Source: Pseudomonas poae (lineage in GTDB: Bacteria; Pseudomonadota; Gammaproteobacteria; Pseudomonadales; Pseudomonadaceae). From it: a DNA stretch of 64,000 bases. This document shows, one piece after another, positions 21,501 to 29,446 of the stretch. Where the stretch lies: the NCBI GenBank assembly GCA_028869255.1, contig CP110972.1:1617001-1681000 (forward strand), in the 5' to 3' direction. Every line of letters begins with the position of its first letter. The first letter of the stretch is position 1. The notes below the pieces were generated by a model that ran no database searches, was not told the DNA's origin, and saw nothing but the letters and a program-made list of their open reading frames with translations. Position numbers and translations under genes: made by a program.

Positions 21501-23350
21501 TCGGCGAAACGTATGGGTTGCAGTACCACCCCAATGGCCTGATCCAGCAGGAGACCGGATTTGACGGCCAGCGCACCGCCTACGCCTATGACCTCAACGG
21601 CAACCTGCTGGAAAAAACCGAACACGGCGACGAGGGCAGTCAGCTAGTCACCCGTTACGAGCGCGATCCTGCCGGCCGACTCGTACGAAAAACCCTGCCC
21701 GATGGCAGTCTTGTGGACTATGCCTACGACCGCCAGGGCAATCTCCTCAGCGTCGACGACGGCCACTGGGCGCTGGCTTACGAGTACGACGCGCAAAATC
21801 GCCTCACCGCCGAGCATCAAGGCTGGGGCACCCTGCGCTACGGCTACGACGCCTGCGGGCAGCTAAAAAACCTCCGCCTGCCCGACAACAACCGCCTGGT
21901 GTTCAATCACGGTAAAGGCGGCCACTTAGCGACCGTGGAACTGAATGGTGAAACACTCACCTCACACCTGTTCAACGCCGGCCAGGAACACCAACGCCAA
22001 CAAGGTCAACTCCTCAGCCACTACCACTACGACGACCAGCAACGTCTGCATGCCCACGCGGTGACTCAACAGCAATACACCCTCTACCAACGCCAATACG
22101 ACTACGACAACACCGGCAACCTCACCCGCCTGCTCGACACCCGCAAAGGCGAACACCACTACCACTACGACCCCCTCGCCCGCCTGACCCGCGCCGACCA
22201 CTCGCAAGACGTGCAGGAACGCTTCGCCCACGACCCGGCCGGCAATCTGCTGATGCAAGACCGCCCCGGCCCGGACATCGTCGCGGGTAATCGTCTGATG
22301 ATCCAGGGCGACCGACAGTACGACTACGACGCCTTCGGCAACCTGATCCGAGAACGACGTGGCAAGGGCCATCAACTCGTTACCGAGTATCGCTACGACA
22401 GCCAACACCGGCTGATCGGAGTGACCCAACCCAACGGCCAAACCGCCAGCTATCGCTATGACCCGTTTGGGCGGCGCATCAGCAAAACCGTGGATGGGAT
22501 AAGCACGGAGTTTTTCTGGCAAGGCGACAAGCTGATTGCCGAACACCATGCGGATCGCCATCGCAGCTATATCTACGAACCGGATAGCTTTCGGCCGTTA
22601 GCCCTATTGGAAGGTTTCGGCCCAAAAGAAACCAAGCCGTTCTACTACCAACTCGACCACCTCGGCACCCCACAGGAACTCACCAACCCCGAAGGCGAAA
22701 TCGTCTGGTCCGCCCACTACCGCGCCTACGGCGAAATCGCCCGCCTCGACGCCAGAAAAATCGACAACCCTCTGCGCTTCCAGGGCCAGTACTTCGATCA
22801 GGAAAGCGGGCTGCACTACAATCGCCATCGATACTACAATCCGGATATTGGTCGCTACCTGACGCCGGATCCGGTGAAGCTGGCGGGTGGGATTAACGCG
22901 TACCAGTACGTACCCAATCCTACGGGGTGGGTGGACCCTTTGGGGTTGAGTCGGTGTCCGGGCCTTGATGGATGTAAACCGGCGAGTCGCCCAGAAGACC
23001 CTGCGAAAAACGTCAAGGCCAATGAGGGGGATGTAGAGCCCCCGAAAGGCTTTGATAGCAAACTGTCAAGAAGCGGGGCTTTTAGAAGGGCCAAAGAAAT
23101 TGGAGGCATACCGCAAGGCACTCAGCCGATAGGTGTTTATAGAGAGACCATTCGTGATCAGGATCGCCATACTATAGGGCGTGTGTACGTTTTTAGTTTA
23201 AAGAAAAGCCACCTCACCAAAATTTATGAGCATTCACTGGGTCACAAAGAGGGTAATCATGGACCACATTTCAACACCAAAAATACCGTGAACGAAATAA
23301 AGGTTCCTTTGAAGGTTGGCGATGACTCACACACTTACTTCAAGAGATAA
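18506..23350 (+). CDS. RHS-repeat polymorphic toxin with Tox-HNH-EHHH-like nuclease tip
   Basis: A 1614-codon RHS protein that builds a YD-repeat shell around a C-terminal toxin. An N-terminal region with hydrophobic stretches (GGLLIAATSQTIGLLVLAAM) is followed by a DUF6531-like PVSMVTGEELLTLTDGTL, about 800 residues of YD repeats, and the RHS terminal motif ending DPLGLS at about residue 1481. The last 133 residues are the toxin: GAFRRAKEIGGIPQG and EHSLGHKEGNHGPHFN, whose E-H-H-H pattern fits the Tox-HNH-EHHH nuclease family. DNA becomes AT-rich from about 23040. The GTG at 18506 gives the longest frame, but the native start is probably ATG 18618 or 18630 (MNAPVQGA...) with one base lost near 18645-18656. 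No vgrG is present. Confidence 0.88.
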   Translation: MDNIHRKIPLNCRISTTDPSRKPLQSPSPDHTVRGIADGFSYECPGSRGGLLIAATSQTIGLLVLAAMDSKARDVESVIGDFKRCLNSYERWAESYFSFSALDIEQVFKVGDEVALVAPINRSLFPSTTTAQCKADGTLTLVHMFQSSRFVPIGNTPVVLQRVDPNGGPLGEPIHKTIGPSGILEITECDRNQRYRVNFYPNVSKEHFKALYASYQSVIAPLEGWLRSEWSGTFEPLWKDYSEANFLQRYLTLHQAYARGFGEALYSLWDNIKQLFQWLTDPLANAEKLLHYLSQAEFEKLLKVSTETLAKGLLVLSDEPLLFIYLSAMVSWMRMLPPPYMNELLGEISAEVLINLLLGLATAGMGMAIRISAKVLGGIKSQRARQWLEHIAGQFGTSRLEGHGEVAKPLLLGGPATEIKTVPAAQLKAGEQLVSNPVPAVRSKTQQTVLVRQELVDDVPASAKTPNGDAAAPADKTATHGCPVSMVTGEELLTLTDGTLDGILPFEWTRLYRTSAVDVDCGLGFGWSHSLAQRLSVVGGSVVWVDHENRSTQFPLPTASRPAITNSLAEAAIYLGSLPDELVLAQASRFYHFRDGVLVSISDAYDNRLRISRDFLGRIERLDNGVGRSLFLRYESGRIVAVDYQIQRAKGREPFEWMTEFCIVSYAYDDAGRLVSATNAVGESEVYRYDEQHVILERGLAGGASFFWEWERSGKAARCVRHWASFSQMDTRYAWDDNGRVTVFNADGSQEVYVHDDRARLVQRIDPDGAEHFKSYDDKGRLTVEQDPLGAVTAYQYDEAGRLVALFPGYDEPTSYEHDNGFVRVVRRGEAVWKYERNDQGDVIRKTDPEGHVTDYSYDKYGQLIGVWYPDHSCLRLMWNERGQLLEEHLPNGGIKRYRYDDLGRQIAREEAHGALTEYQWDSVGRLTRVVLPGGATREYSYNPYGKITAERDELGQTTRYEYADGLHLISRRINADGTQVQYRYDNVRLLLTEIENEVGETYGLQYHPNGLIQQETGFDGQRTAYAYDLNGNLLEKTEHGDEGSQLVTRYERDPAGRLVRKTLPDGSLVDYAYDRQGNLLSVDDGHWALAYEYDAQNRLTAEHQGWGTLRYGYDACGQLKNLRLPDNNRLVFNHGKGGHLATVELNGETLTSHLFNAGQEHQRQQGQLLSHYHYDDQQRLHAHAVTQQQYTLYQRQYDYDNTGNLTRLLDTRKGEHHYHYDPLARLTRADHSQDVQERFAHDPAGNLLMQDRPGPDIVAGNRLMIQGDRQYDYDAFGNLIRERRGKGHQLVTEYRYDSQHRLIGVTQPNGQTASYRYDPFGRRISKTVDGISTEFFWQGDKLIAEHHADRHRSYIYEPDSFRPLALLEGFGPKETKPFYYQLDHLGTPQELTNPEGEIVWSAHYRAYGEIARLDARKIDNPLRFQGQYFDQESGLHYNRHRYYNPDIGRYLTPDPVKLAGGINAYQYVPNPTGWVDPLGLSRCPGLDGCKPASRPEDPAKNVKANEGDVEPPKGFDSKLSRSGAFRRAKEIGGIPQGTQPIGVYRETIRDQDRHTIGRVYVFSLKKSHLTKIYEHSLGHKEGNHGPHFNTKNTVNEIKVPLKVGDDSHTYFKR

Positions 23351-23353
23351 AAA

Positions 23354-24010
23354 ATGAGTACGGCATATATAAGCGAGATTGGAGTAAGGCCATGGGAAAG
23401 CATACTTCCGGACGAAGATGCTGAGGTCGTCACCTTAACCTTGATAAATCAAAGCTTCAATGGTCTATGGGAATCATGGTGCGAGGTTGTGGGGCAACTA
23501 CCAGAGGGATGGTCCGTTGTAAGGGAGTGGCGCTCCATTGCGGGGGTGGACTTCAATTCAAAAGCTGAGGAGTATCTCTTCAGAAAAAATATGTTCAACG
23601 GTTTAAATTCTGAGGATGTTTTCAGAATAAATGAAAGTAGTCAGCTCTACTCGATAGTAAAAAAACTTCCAAGTAAGTCGAGTCTAATAGATAGGGCTGC
23701 CTTAGAGGGCTCGCATGATGTAATGTTAGTAATTGAGAGGGGCGGCGCTGAAACTGAAATAAGCGAACTTTGGACTAAGATGACGGTTTTCGAAAAGAGA
23801 ATAACTCCTGATAAAATCGGTGATTTTCTGAAATCAACAAGCAATGCCTTGCTATGTAGGTTTTACGATTCGGAAACACACGCGGCAGCTCAGTTTTTCT
23901 ATGCCAATAATTCTGAAAACAATATCGTCTTAGGGTTGCTAAAGCGTTACTTTGTTCAGTTGCAGGTAGATGAGGTTTCTGGATTTATTAATGGATCCCT
24001 CCAATGTTAG
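23354..24010 (+). CDS. Candidate immunity protein for the RHS toxin
   Basis: A 218-residue cytoplasmic-looking protein with no signal or membrane segment, starting 3 bases after the RHS stop (TAAAAAATG). Its DNA is strikingly AT-rich compared with the surrounding genes, matching the toxin tip. Position, coupling and composition are those of an immunity gene, which would bind the EHHH nuclease in the producing cell. I recognise no family; visible segments include GLWESWCEVVGQLPEGWSV and NALLCRFYDSETHAAAQFFY. Followed by a non-coding stretch and REP sequence, with no further toxin cassettes. Confidence 0.7.
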   Translation: MSTAYISEIGVRPWESILPDEDAEVVTLTLINQSFNGLWESWCEVVGQLPEGWSVVREWRSIAGVDFNSKAEEYLFRKNMFNGLNSEDVFRINESSQLYSIVKKLPSKSSLIDRAALEGSHDVMLVIERGGAETEISELWTKMTVFEKRITPDKIGDFLKSTSNALLCRFYDSETHAAAQFFYANNSENNIVLGLLKRYFVQLQVDEVSGFINGSLQC

Positions 24011-24126
24011 GGCTTTTTCCGCCCAAGTGACTGCAGTTGCGAATGGGCATCATGATTGCTATGGCTGAAGCATGTTTTCAGAAAATTCTATGAGCGCTTA
24101 TTTAAATAGTTGAATTAAATTTGCCA

Positions 24127-24200
24127 GGGGCTGCTCTGCAGCCCAACGCGAGCAAGCTCGCTCGCCACAACAAGCATGCTCAACACAACAAGCATGCTCA
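24127..24200. repeat. REP half-element with an adjacent 17-bp direct repeat
   Basis: The 230-bp gap 24011-24240 holds no gene. It contains CAACGCGAGCAAGCTCGCTC (REP of the GTGGCGAGCGAGC family) at about 24143-24163, then CACAACAAGCATGCTCA twice (24166-24182 and 24184-24200), an 18-bp period that seems to have arisen by slippage at the REP edge. Confidence 0.65.
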
Positions 24201-24220
24201 CCCACGGCAAATGGGTGAGC
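24196..24220 (-). terminator. Stem-loop downstream of phnX
   Basis: GCTCACCCA and TGGGTGAGC form a perfect 9-bp stem with a 7-base loop, 20 bases after the phnX stop. There is no T run, so it may act as a 3' stabiliser or a weak terminator. Confidence 0.4.
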
Positions 24221-24240
24221 AGCCGGTCCAACCACCACTT

Positions 24241-25068
24241 TTAGTAGGTCTGCGGCATTTCCCCGCGCGCCAGGCGCCCGTTGATATGCGCAATCACCGC
24301 CGGTAGGTCGTTAATAGTGTCGATCAGGTAGTGCGGGCGCGAGCCTTTGAACAGAGCTTCTATGCGTTTGCGTTCGCTGACCAACGTGGCCGTATCCAGA
24401 GCGCGGAATTGCTCGTACGTCAGGCCCAGCGCATTGCCGGAGCAGGTGAGGGCCACGGTCCACATGCCGGCTCGGCGGCCTTCGAGGATGCCTGGGACGG
24501 TGTCGTCGACCTTGACGCAGGCCGCGACGTCGTCGATGCCGAGTGCGATTACGTTGGCCAGGGCCTGAGCCGGCCACGGGCGGCCGTTGGGCACTTCGTC
24601 GGTGGCGACCACGTGGTCGGCGATGTAGCCGTTGGTGGCGGCCAGGGCGACAACCTTGTCCATGACTTGCTTGGGGTAGCCGGAGCAGGAGCCGATCTTG
24701 ATGCCTTGCACCCGCAGGCGGGCGATGGTGTCCAGTGCGCCGGGGATCAGCGTCGAGTGCTCGGCGATCTTTTCGATCTGCAAGGGCATGAAGCGTTGGT
24801 AGATGGCGGTTACGTCATCGTCCGTGGGCGTGCGGCCGAAGGCCTTGCGGTAGCGCTCGGCGACTTGCGGCTGGTCGCAAAGGGTGCGGATGTGGTCCCA
24901 CTTGCCCATGCCCATCGGGCCACGGGCTTCTTCGATGGAGACCTGGACATCGAACTCGGCAAACGCTTCGACAAAAATCTGCGTGGGGGCGAAGGAGCCG
25001 AAATCGACCACGGTGCCGGCCCAATCGAGGATCACGGCCTGGAGGGTGTTGGGGTTTTGATAGTGCAT
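24241..25068 (-). CDS. phnX: Phosphonoacetaldehyde hydrolase
   Basis: HAD-superfamily enzyme of 275 residues (phosphonatase) that splits phosphonoacetaldehyde into acetaldehyde and phosphate. The nucleophile Asp15 is in [14 protein letters not shown]; the cap-domain Schiff-base lysine specific to this family is Lys56 in [12 protein letters not shown]; later HAD motifs appear as [14 protein letters not shown] and [13 protein letters not shown]. It follows phnW by 28 bases in one operon, completing the two-step use of 2-aminoethylphosphonate as N, C and P source. Confidence 0.95.
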   Translation of the reverse strand: MHYQNPNTLQAVILDWAGTVVDFGSFAPTQIFVEAFAEFDVQVSIEEARGPMGMGKWDHIRTLCDQPQVAERYRKAFGRTPTDDDVTAIYQRFMPLQIEKIAEHSTLIPGALDTIARLRVQGIKIGSCSGYPKQVMDKVVALAATNGYIADHVVATDEVPNGRPWPAQALANVIALGIDDVAACVKVDDTVPGILEGRRAGMWTVALTCSGNALGLTYEQFRALDTATLVSERKRIEALFKGSRPHYLIDTINDLPAVIAHINGRLARGEMPQTY

Positions 25069-25096
25069 GTTCAGATCCTGTGGGTAATGGGGGAAA

Positions 25097-26206
25097 TCAG
25101 ATGTTCAACACTTCCATTTCTTGCAGCACCTCGGCGATTGCCTTGACCGCCGCTTGCATGCCCGCCGCGTCGACGTGGCCGATGCAGCCCACGCGGAAGG
25201 TGTCCACCTGGGTCAACTTGCCGGGGTACAGAATGAAACCCTTGGCCTTGACCCGCTCGTAGAAGTCCTTGAACTGGTAGCGCGGGTCTCGCGGGGCGTG
25301 GAAGGTCACGATGATCGGCGCCTGGATCGCCGTCGGAAGGAAGCTGCGCAGGCCCAGTTCGGCCATGCCGTCGAGCAATGCCTGGCAGTTGTTGGCGTAG
25401 CGTTGATGGCGTGCGGGCTGACCACCTTCCTCGGCGTACTGCGCCAGCGCTTCGTGCAGGGCCGCCACCACATGGGTCGGCGGCGTAAAGCGCCATTGGC
25501 CGGTGTTGGCCATGTAGCTGTGCTGGTCGAACAGGTCCATCGCCAGGGAATGGCAATTGCCGTGTGCTGCGGCCAGCGCCTGTTGGTCGGCGAAGACAAA
25601 CCCCATGCCCGGCACGCCTTCCAGGCATTTGCCGGAGGCGGCGATCAGCGCGTCGAACGGCACTTGGCGGGCATCGATCGGCAGCGCGCCGAAGGAGCTC
25701 ATGGCGTCGATGATCAGGCGTTTGCCGTGGTGTTTAACCACCTGGGCGATTTCCGGCAGTGGGTTGAGAATGCCGGTGCTGGTTTCGCAGTGGATCAGCG
25801 CCACGTGGGTGATGGCGGGGTCGGCGTGCAGCAGACGGTCGACGTCGGCGGCAGTGGTGGGCTGGTCCTCGGCGGTTTCAAAGGTGCTGAACTCGCGGCC
25901 GAGCACGTCGCAGATGTTCGCCAGGCGTTTGCCGTAGGCGCCGTTGATCAGCACCAGCACTTTGCCATTACGCGGCACCAGGGTGCCGATGGCCGCTTCG
26001 ACGGCAAAGGTGCCGCTGCCTTGCAGCGGCACGCAGTGGTGGCTGCCTTCGCCGTGCAGGATCGCCAGCAATTGCTCGCAGACGCTGGCGGTGAGCCGGT
26101 TGAAGCGGTCATCCCATGAACCCCAGTCCAGCATCATCGCCTGGCGGGTGCGCTGGGAGGTGGTCAGGGGGCCGGGAGTCAGCAGGATCGGCGCAGCAGT
26201 GGTCAT
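25097..26206 (-). CDS. phnW: 2-aminoethylphosphonate--pyruvate transaminase
   Basis: PLP aminotransferase of 369 residues turning 2-aminoethylphosphonate and pyruvate into phosphonoacetaldehyde and alanine. It begins [20 protein letters not shown], the usual N terminus, so I set the start at 26206; the longer frame to 26278 uses a non-ATG codon and enters the promoter. The PLP lysine is Lys193 in [14 protein letters not shown], with [15 protein letters not shown] before it. First gene of the phnWX operon and divergent from a LysR gene 113 bp away. Confidence 0.95.
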   Translation of the reverse strand: MTTAAPILLTPGPLTTSQRTRQAMMLDWGSWDDRFNRLTASVCEQLLAILHGEGSHHCVPLQGSGTFAVEAAIGTLVPRNGKVLVLINGAYGKRLANICDVLGREFSTFETAEDQPTTAADVDRLLHADPAITHVALIHCETSTGILNPLPEIAQVVKHHGKRLIIDAMSSFGALPIDARQVPFDALIAASGKCLEGVPGMGFVFADQQALAAAHGNCHSLAMDLFDQHSYMANTGQWRFTPPTHVVAALHEALAQYAEEGGQPARHQRYANNCQALLDGMAELGLRSFLPTAIQAPIIVTFHAPRDPRYQFKDFYERVKAKGFILYPGKLTQVDTFRVGCIGHVDAAGMQAAVKAIAEVLQEMEVLNI

Positions 26207-26319
26207 CTCAAGTTCTCGCAAGGCGTCGGGGGTTGAAGCTACGGCGCCTAAATTGCAGTTTGGCTTGTCATCAATCAAATTGTTTGTTGTTATGCGAGCT
26301 ATCAGTGAGGCCGATAGCT

Positions 26320-27177
26320 ATGAACTTGTTCCAACTGCGCGCATTCGACGCCGTGGCCCGCGAGGGCAGCTTTACCCGGGCCGCACAGCGGCTGTTTATC
26401 AGCCAGCCAGCGGTGACCGGGCATATCAAGGCGTTGGAGGAGTACTACCAGATCCCGCTGTTGCGCCGCACGGCACGACGGGTGGAGCTGACCGAGGAAG
26501 GCACGCGGCTGGCGGCAATCACCCGGGCGATCTTTGGTTTGGTGGATGAGGCCCAGGCCCTGCTGGAGGCCAACCGCCAATTGCTCACCGGGCGCCTGGA
26601 AGTCGCGGCCGACGGCCCGCACCTGGTGATGCCGATGATCGCCAGCCTGCGCGCGCGTTACCCCGCCATTACCGTCAACCTGCGGTTGGGCAATGCCCAG
26701 GACACCCTGGCGGCGCTGCTCTCCGAGCATGCGGATGTGGCCGTCCTCACCGAAGTGGAGCCGCGTAATGGCCTGCATCTGCAGCCGCTGAGCGAGTCGC
26801 GGATCTGCGCCCTGGTGCCGGCCGGCCACCCGTGGGCTCAGCAGCCCCAAGGCATTCGCCTGCAGCAGTTGAACGAGGTGATCATGGTGCTGCGCGAGCC
26901 CAGTTCCATCACCCGCCGCACCTTCGATGACGCCTGCGCGGCGGCGGGTGTGCAGCCCAAGGTGCTGCTGGAACTCGACAGCCGCGAGGCGGTGACCGAA
27001 GCCGTCGCCGCTGAGTTGGGGGTAGGTGTGGTCTCGTCGATGGAGGTCAGCCCCGACCCAAGGGTGCGGGCGGTGGCGATCGAAGGGGAGGGGCTGGTCA
27101 ACCGGCATATGCTCGGTTGCATGCAGCGGCGCCGCTCATTGCGCTTGATTCAGGCGTTTTTCGAGTTGGCGCCTTGA
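26320..27177 (+). CDS. LysR-family regulator of phnWX
   Basis: A 285-residue LysR protein: winged helix at residues 1-60 (FTRAAQRLFISQPAVTGHIK) and an effector domain of the CysB/Cbl-like fold. ATG 26320 follows GTGAGG at 26304-26309; the frame open from 26116 overlaps phnW and its promoter. Divergent placement beside phnWX strongly suggests it activates them with 2-aminoethylphosphonate or an intermediate as inducer, as in other substrate-inducible phosphonatase operons. No gene symbol is assigned because several unrelated regulators carry the name PhnR. Confidence 0.9.
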   Translation: MNLFQLRAFDAVAREGSFTRAAQRLFISQPAVTGHIKALEEYYQIPLLRRTARRVELTEEGTRLAAITRAIFGLVDEAQALLEANRQLLTGRLEVAADGPHLVMPMIASLRARYPAITVNLRLGNAQDTLAALLSEHADVAVLTEVEPRNGLHLQPLSESRICALVPAGHPWAQQPQGIRLQQLNEVIMVLREPSSITRRTFDDACAAAGVQPKVLLELDSREAVTEAVAAELGVGVVSSMEVSPDPRVRAVAIEGEGLVNRHMLGCMQRRRSLRLIQAFFELAP

Positions 27178-27275
27178 TGGTTTTTGGTGGATCGAAGGGT
27201 TTTTGCGCTATAAACTCTGCCCCCAAAGCGCCGGCCAGTAGACGTTTCGGCGCGATGGACAGAAGAGAGTGAGTC

Positions 27276-27983
27276 ATGGGCGCACAGTGGAAAGTCAAAC
27301 ATAAAGAAGCGGCAGCCAATGCCAAGGGCAAGATCTTCGGCAAGCTGGTGAAAGAAATCACTATCGCCGCCCGCAACGGTGCCGATACGTCGACCAACGC
27401 CCACCTGCGTCTGGTGGTGGAACAGGCCAAAAAGGCCTCGATGCCCAAGGAAACCCTGGACCGCGCCATCAAGAAAGGCGCCGGTCTGCTCGGCGAAACC
27501 GTGCAGTACCACCGCGTGACCTACGAAGGGTTCGCCCCGCACCAGGTGCCGCTGATCGTCGAGTGCGTGACCGACAACATCAACCGTACCGTGGCGGAAA
27601 TCCGCGTGGCGTTCCGCAAGGGGCAATTGGGCGCTTCCGGCTCGGTGGCCTGGGACTTCAACCACGTCGGCCTGATCGAAGCGCAGCCGGACACTCCGGA
27701 CGCCGACCCGGAAATGGCCGCCATCGAAGCTGGCGCCCAGGATTTCGAAGATGGTGAAGAAGAGGGCACCACCCTGTTCATCACCGAGACCACCGACCTC
27801 GACGCCGTGCAAAAAGCCCTGCCGGAGCAGGGTTTCACCGTGCTGTCGGCCAAGCTTGGCTACCTCTCGAAGAACCCGGTAAGCGGGTTGACCGATGAGC
27901 AAATGGCTGAAGTTGAAGCCTTCCTCGAAGGGCTGGACAACCATGACGACGTGCAGGACATGTTCGTCGGCCTGGCCGGTTGA
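27276..27983 (+). CDS. YebC/PmpR-family protein (YeeN-like)
   Basis: A 235-residue member of the YebC/TACO1 family. The N terminus is [24 protein letters not shown], followed by [18 protein letters not shown] and [19 protein letters not shown], the family core, and an acidic C-terminal domain. It resembles the shorter YeeN branch rather than the YebC next to ruvC. Family members have been described as transcription regulators and, more recently, as ribosome-associated factors helping at difficult peptide bonds; which applies here is open. ATG 27276 follows GAGAGTGAG. A perfect REP pair lies between its 3' end and the convergent kinase gene. Confidence 0.88.
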   Translation: MGAQWKVKHKEAAANAKGKIFGKLVKEITIAARNGADTSTNAHLRLVVEQAKKASMPKETLDRAIKKGAGLLGETVQYHRVTYEGFAPHQVPLIVECVTDNINRTVAEIRVAFRKGQLGASGSVAWDFNHVGLIEAQPDTPDADPEMAAIEAGAQDFEDGEEEGTTLFITETTDLDAVQKALPEQGFTVLSAKLGYLSKNPVSGLTDEQMAEVEAFLEGLDNHDDVQDMFVGLAG

Positions 27984-28010
27984 TTCATAGCTGAATAACC
28001 GTGGTCAAAA

Positions 28011-28100
28011 TGTGGGAGCGGGCTTGCTCGCGAATGCGCAGTGTCAGTCGACCTATTTACTGGCTGATATACCGCATTCGCGAGCAAGCCCGCTCCCACA
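28011..28100. repeat. REP pair with perfect 28-bp arms
   Basis: TGTGGGAGCGGGCTTGCTCG... (28011-28038) is exactly complementary to 28073-28100, with a 34-base centre. It lies between the convergent YebC-family gene and the kinase gene and ends 5 bases before the kinase stop. Confidence 0.9.
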
Positions 28101-28105
28101 TTGGA

Positions 28106-29422
28106 TCAGTGGTGTTGGACAGACTTCAGGATAACTTCGATTTCTCCGAACCCCGGTCGTGCCAGCACATCCGGCTGACAGCAATTTTTTTGTAGCGCTA
28201 CCAGCTCGTCACTCACCTGTGCGTCAACCCGCTCCAACAACTCTCCCAACAACACCCCGAACGCCCGCACCTCAATACGCTGCAACGCCTTGGTCTCCAC
28301 GGTATCCGCCGTGGCGTGGAACGACGCCGCGCCAAAATCCCCCAGTAAGCAATCGCCCGCCGCATTCCACAGAATGTTGTGGCCGTACAGGTCGCCATGG
28401 GTGATGCCGTGCCGGTGCAAGTGTGCGGCCACCGAGGCGATGCCACGGGCCATGCGCAAAGCCGTTTCGGCGCTGAAGCGGGTGCCGGGCGCGTAGATGT
28501 CCCGGGTGCATGAGGCCAGGCTCGGCAGGCCGGCGAGGTTGCTGTAGCTCGGGTCGATCAGGTCCATTACCAAGGCAGCCTGGGCCTCGGGGTGGCCGAC
28601 GACGCGACCCTCGACCTTGATCAGATTGGGATGCAGCCCGGCAGCGATGCAGGCCTGCATTTCGTGCAGCGGTGAACCGTCGCTGGTGATCGTGCCTTTG
28701 TACAGTTTGACCGCGACCGGCATGGCCCGCGGTTTCCACAACGCCTTGCGGATGATCCCGGAAGCGCCTTCGCCCAACACTTCGCCCAGTTCCAGTTCCG
28801 CCCAGGGGATATTCGGCGTGGCGTCGTCGGCGGCCACGTCCACCGCCATTTCCACCGGGTTACCGGCGTAGGCCAGCCAGGTCAGGCTTGGCAGCGCCAG
28901 CAGCCAAGGCGGCAGTTGCGTCAGGCGGTTGGAGGCGATGCGGATCAATTCCAGGTTTTTGCAGTTGGCCAGGCTTTGCGGCAGGTGCGCCAACTGGTTA
29001 CCGGCCAGCATCAGCTTTTGCAGCAACGGCCGCTCGCCCAACTCATCGGGCAATTGGCTGACGCGGTTATCGGTGAGGATCAGCCAGCGCAACAACGGCG
29101 GCAGGGCGGCGGCGGGCACATGGCTGATCTGGTTGGCCTTGAAGCCGATCATGCTCAACTTGGCGCACTGGCCGAGGCATTCGGGCAGTTCGGTAAAGAC
29201 GTTGTCCGAGCAGAACAGCACGCGCAGGTGCGGCAAGCGGTGCAGGTCGTCAGGCAGGCGGTTCAGCGCATTGCCGCTGAGGTTGAGGATTTCCAGCGAG
29301 TCGGCCAGTTCGAAAATTTCCCGGGGAAATTCGGTCAGCCCGCAGGACAGGTCCAGGCGTGTGATACCGGCCAATTGGCCAGCCTTGAGTTGGGCGAGAG
29401 TATGCATGAACGGCGCGGTCAC
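28106..29422 (-). CDS. Leucine-rich-repeat protein with C-terminal protein kinase domain
   Basis: A 438-residue cytoplasmic protein. Residues about 20-200 are seven to eight leucine-rich repeats of the LxxLxLSGNxLxxLPxxL type. Residues about 215-435 are a protein kinase: Gly loop GEGASGIIRKA, VAVKLYK (ATP lysine), catalytic loop ITHGDLYGHNIL (HGD in place of HRD) and GDFGAASF (DFG). All core catalytic residues are present, so it should be active, probably on Ser/Thr. No membrane segment. An alternative start is ATG 29407 (MHTLAQLKAG). It lies 24 bases after zapE on the same strand, so zapE transcription may reach it. The target is unknown. Confidence 0.85.
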   Translation of the reverse strand: MTAPFMHTLAQLKAGQLAGITRLDLSCGLTEFPREIFELADSLEILNLSGNALNRLPDDLHRLPHLRVLFCSDNVFTELPECLGQCAKLSMIGFKANQISHVPAAALPPLLRWLILTDNRVSQLPDELGERPLLQKLMLAGNQLAHLPQSLANCKNLELIRIASNRLTQLPPWLLALPSLTWLAYAGNPVEMAVDVAADDATPNIPWAELELGEVLGEGASGIIRKALWKPRAMPVAVKLYKGTITSDGSPLHEMQACIAAGLHPNLIKVEGRVVGHPEAQAALVMDLIDPSYSNLAGLPSLASCTRDIYAPGTRFSAETALRMARGIASVAAHLHRHGITHGDLYGHNILWNAAGDCLLGDFGAASFHATADTVETKALQRIEVRAFGVLLGELLERVDAQVSDELVALQKNCCQPDVLARPGFGEIEVILKSVQHH

Positions 29423-29446
29423 TCGGCAAGAGGGCTTAAAAGGCCC

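Noticed and set aside
18506-23350. Type VI secretion cluster
   Set aside because: No vgrG, hcp, PAAR or adaptor gene is in the window; the RHS gene is an orphan here.
24011-24240. CRISPR-like repeats (17-bp repeat twice)
   Set aside because: Only two copies with a one-base gap and no spacers or cas genes; a tandem duplication near a REP sequence.
26206-26278. Extended PhnW N terminus
   Set aside because: Non-ATG start inside the promoter region; [13 protein letters not shown] at 26206 is the normal beginning.
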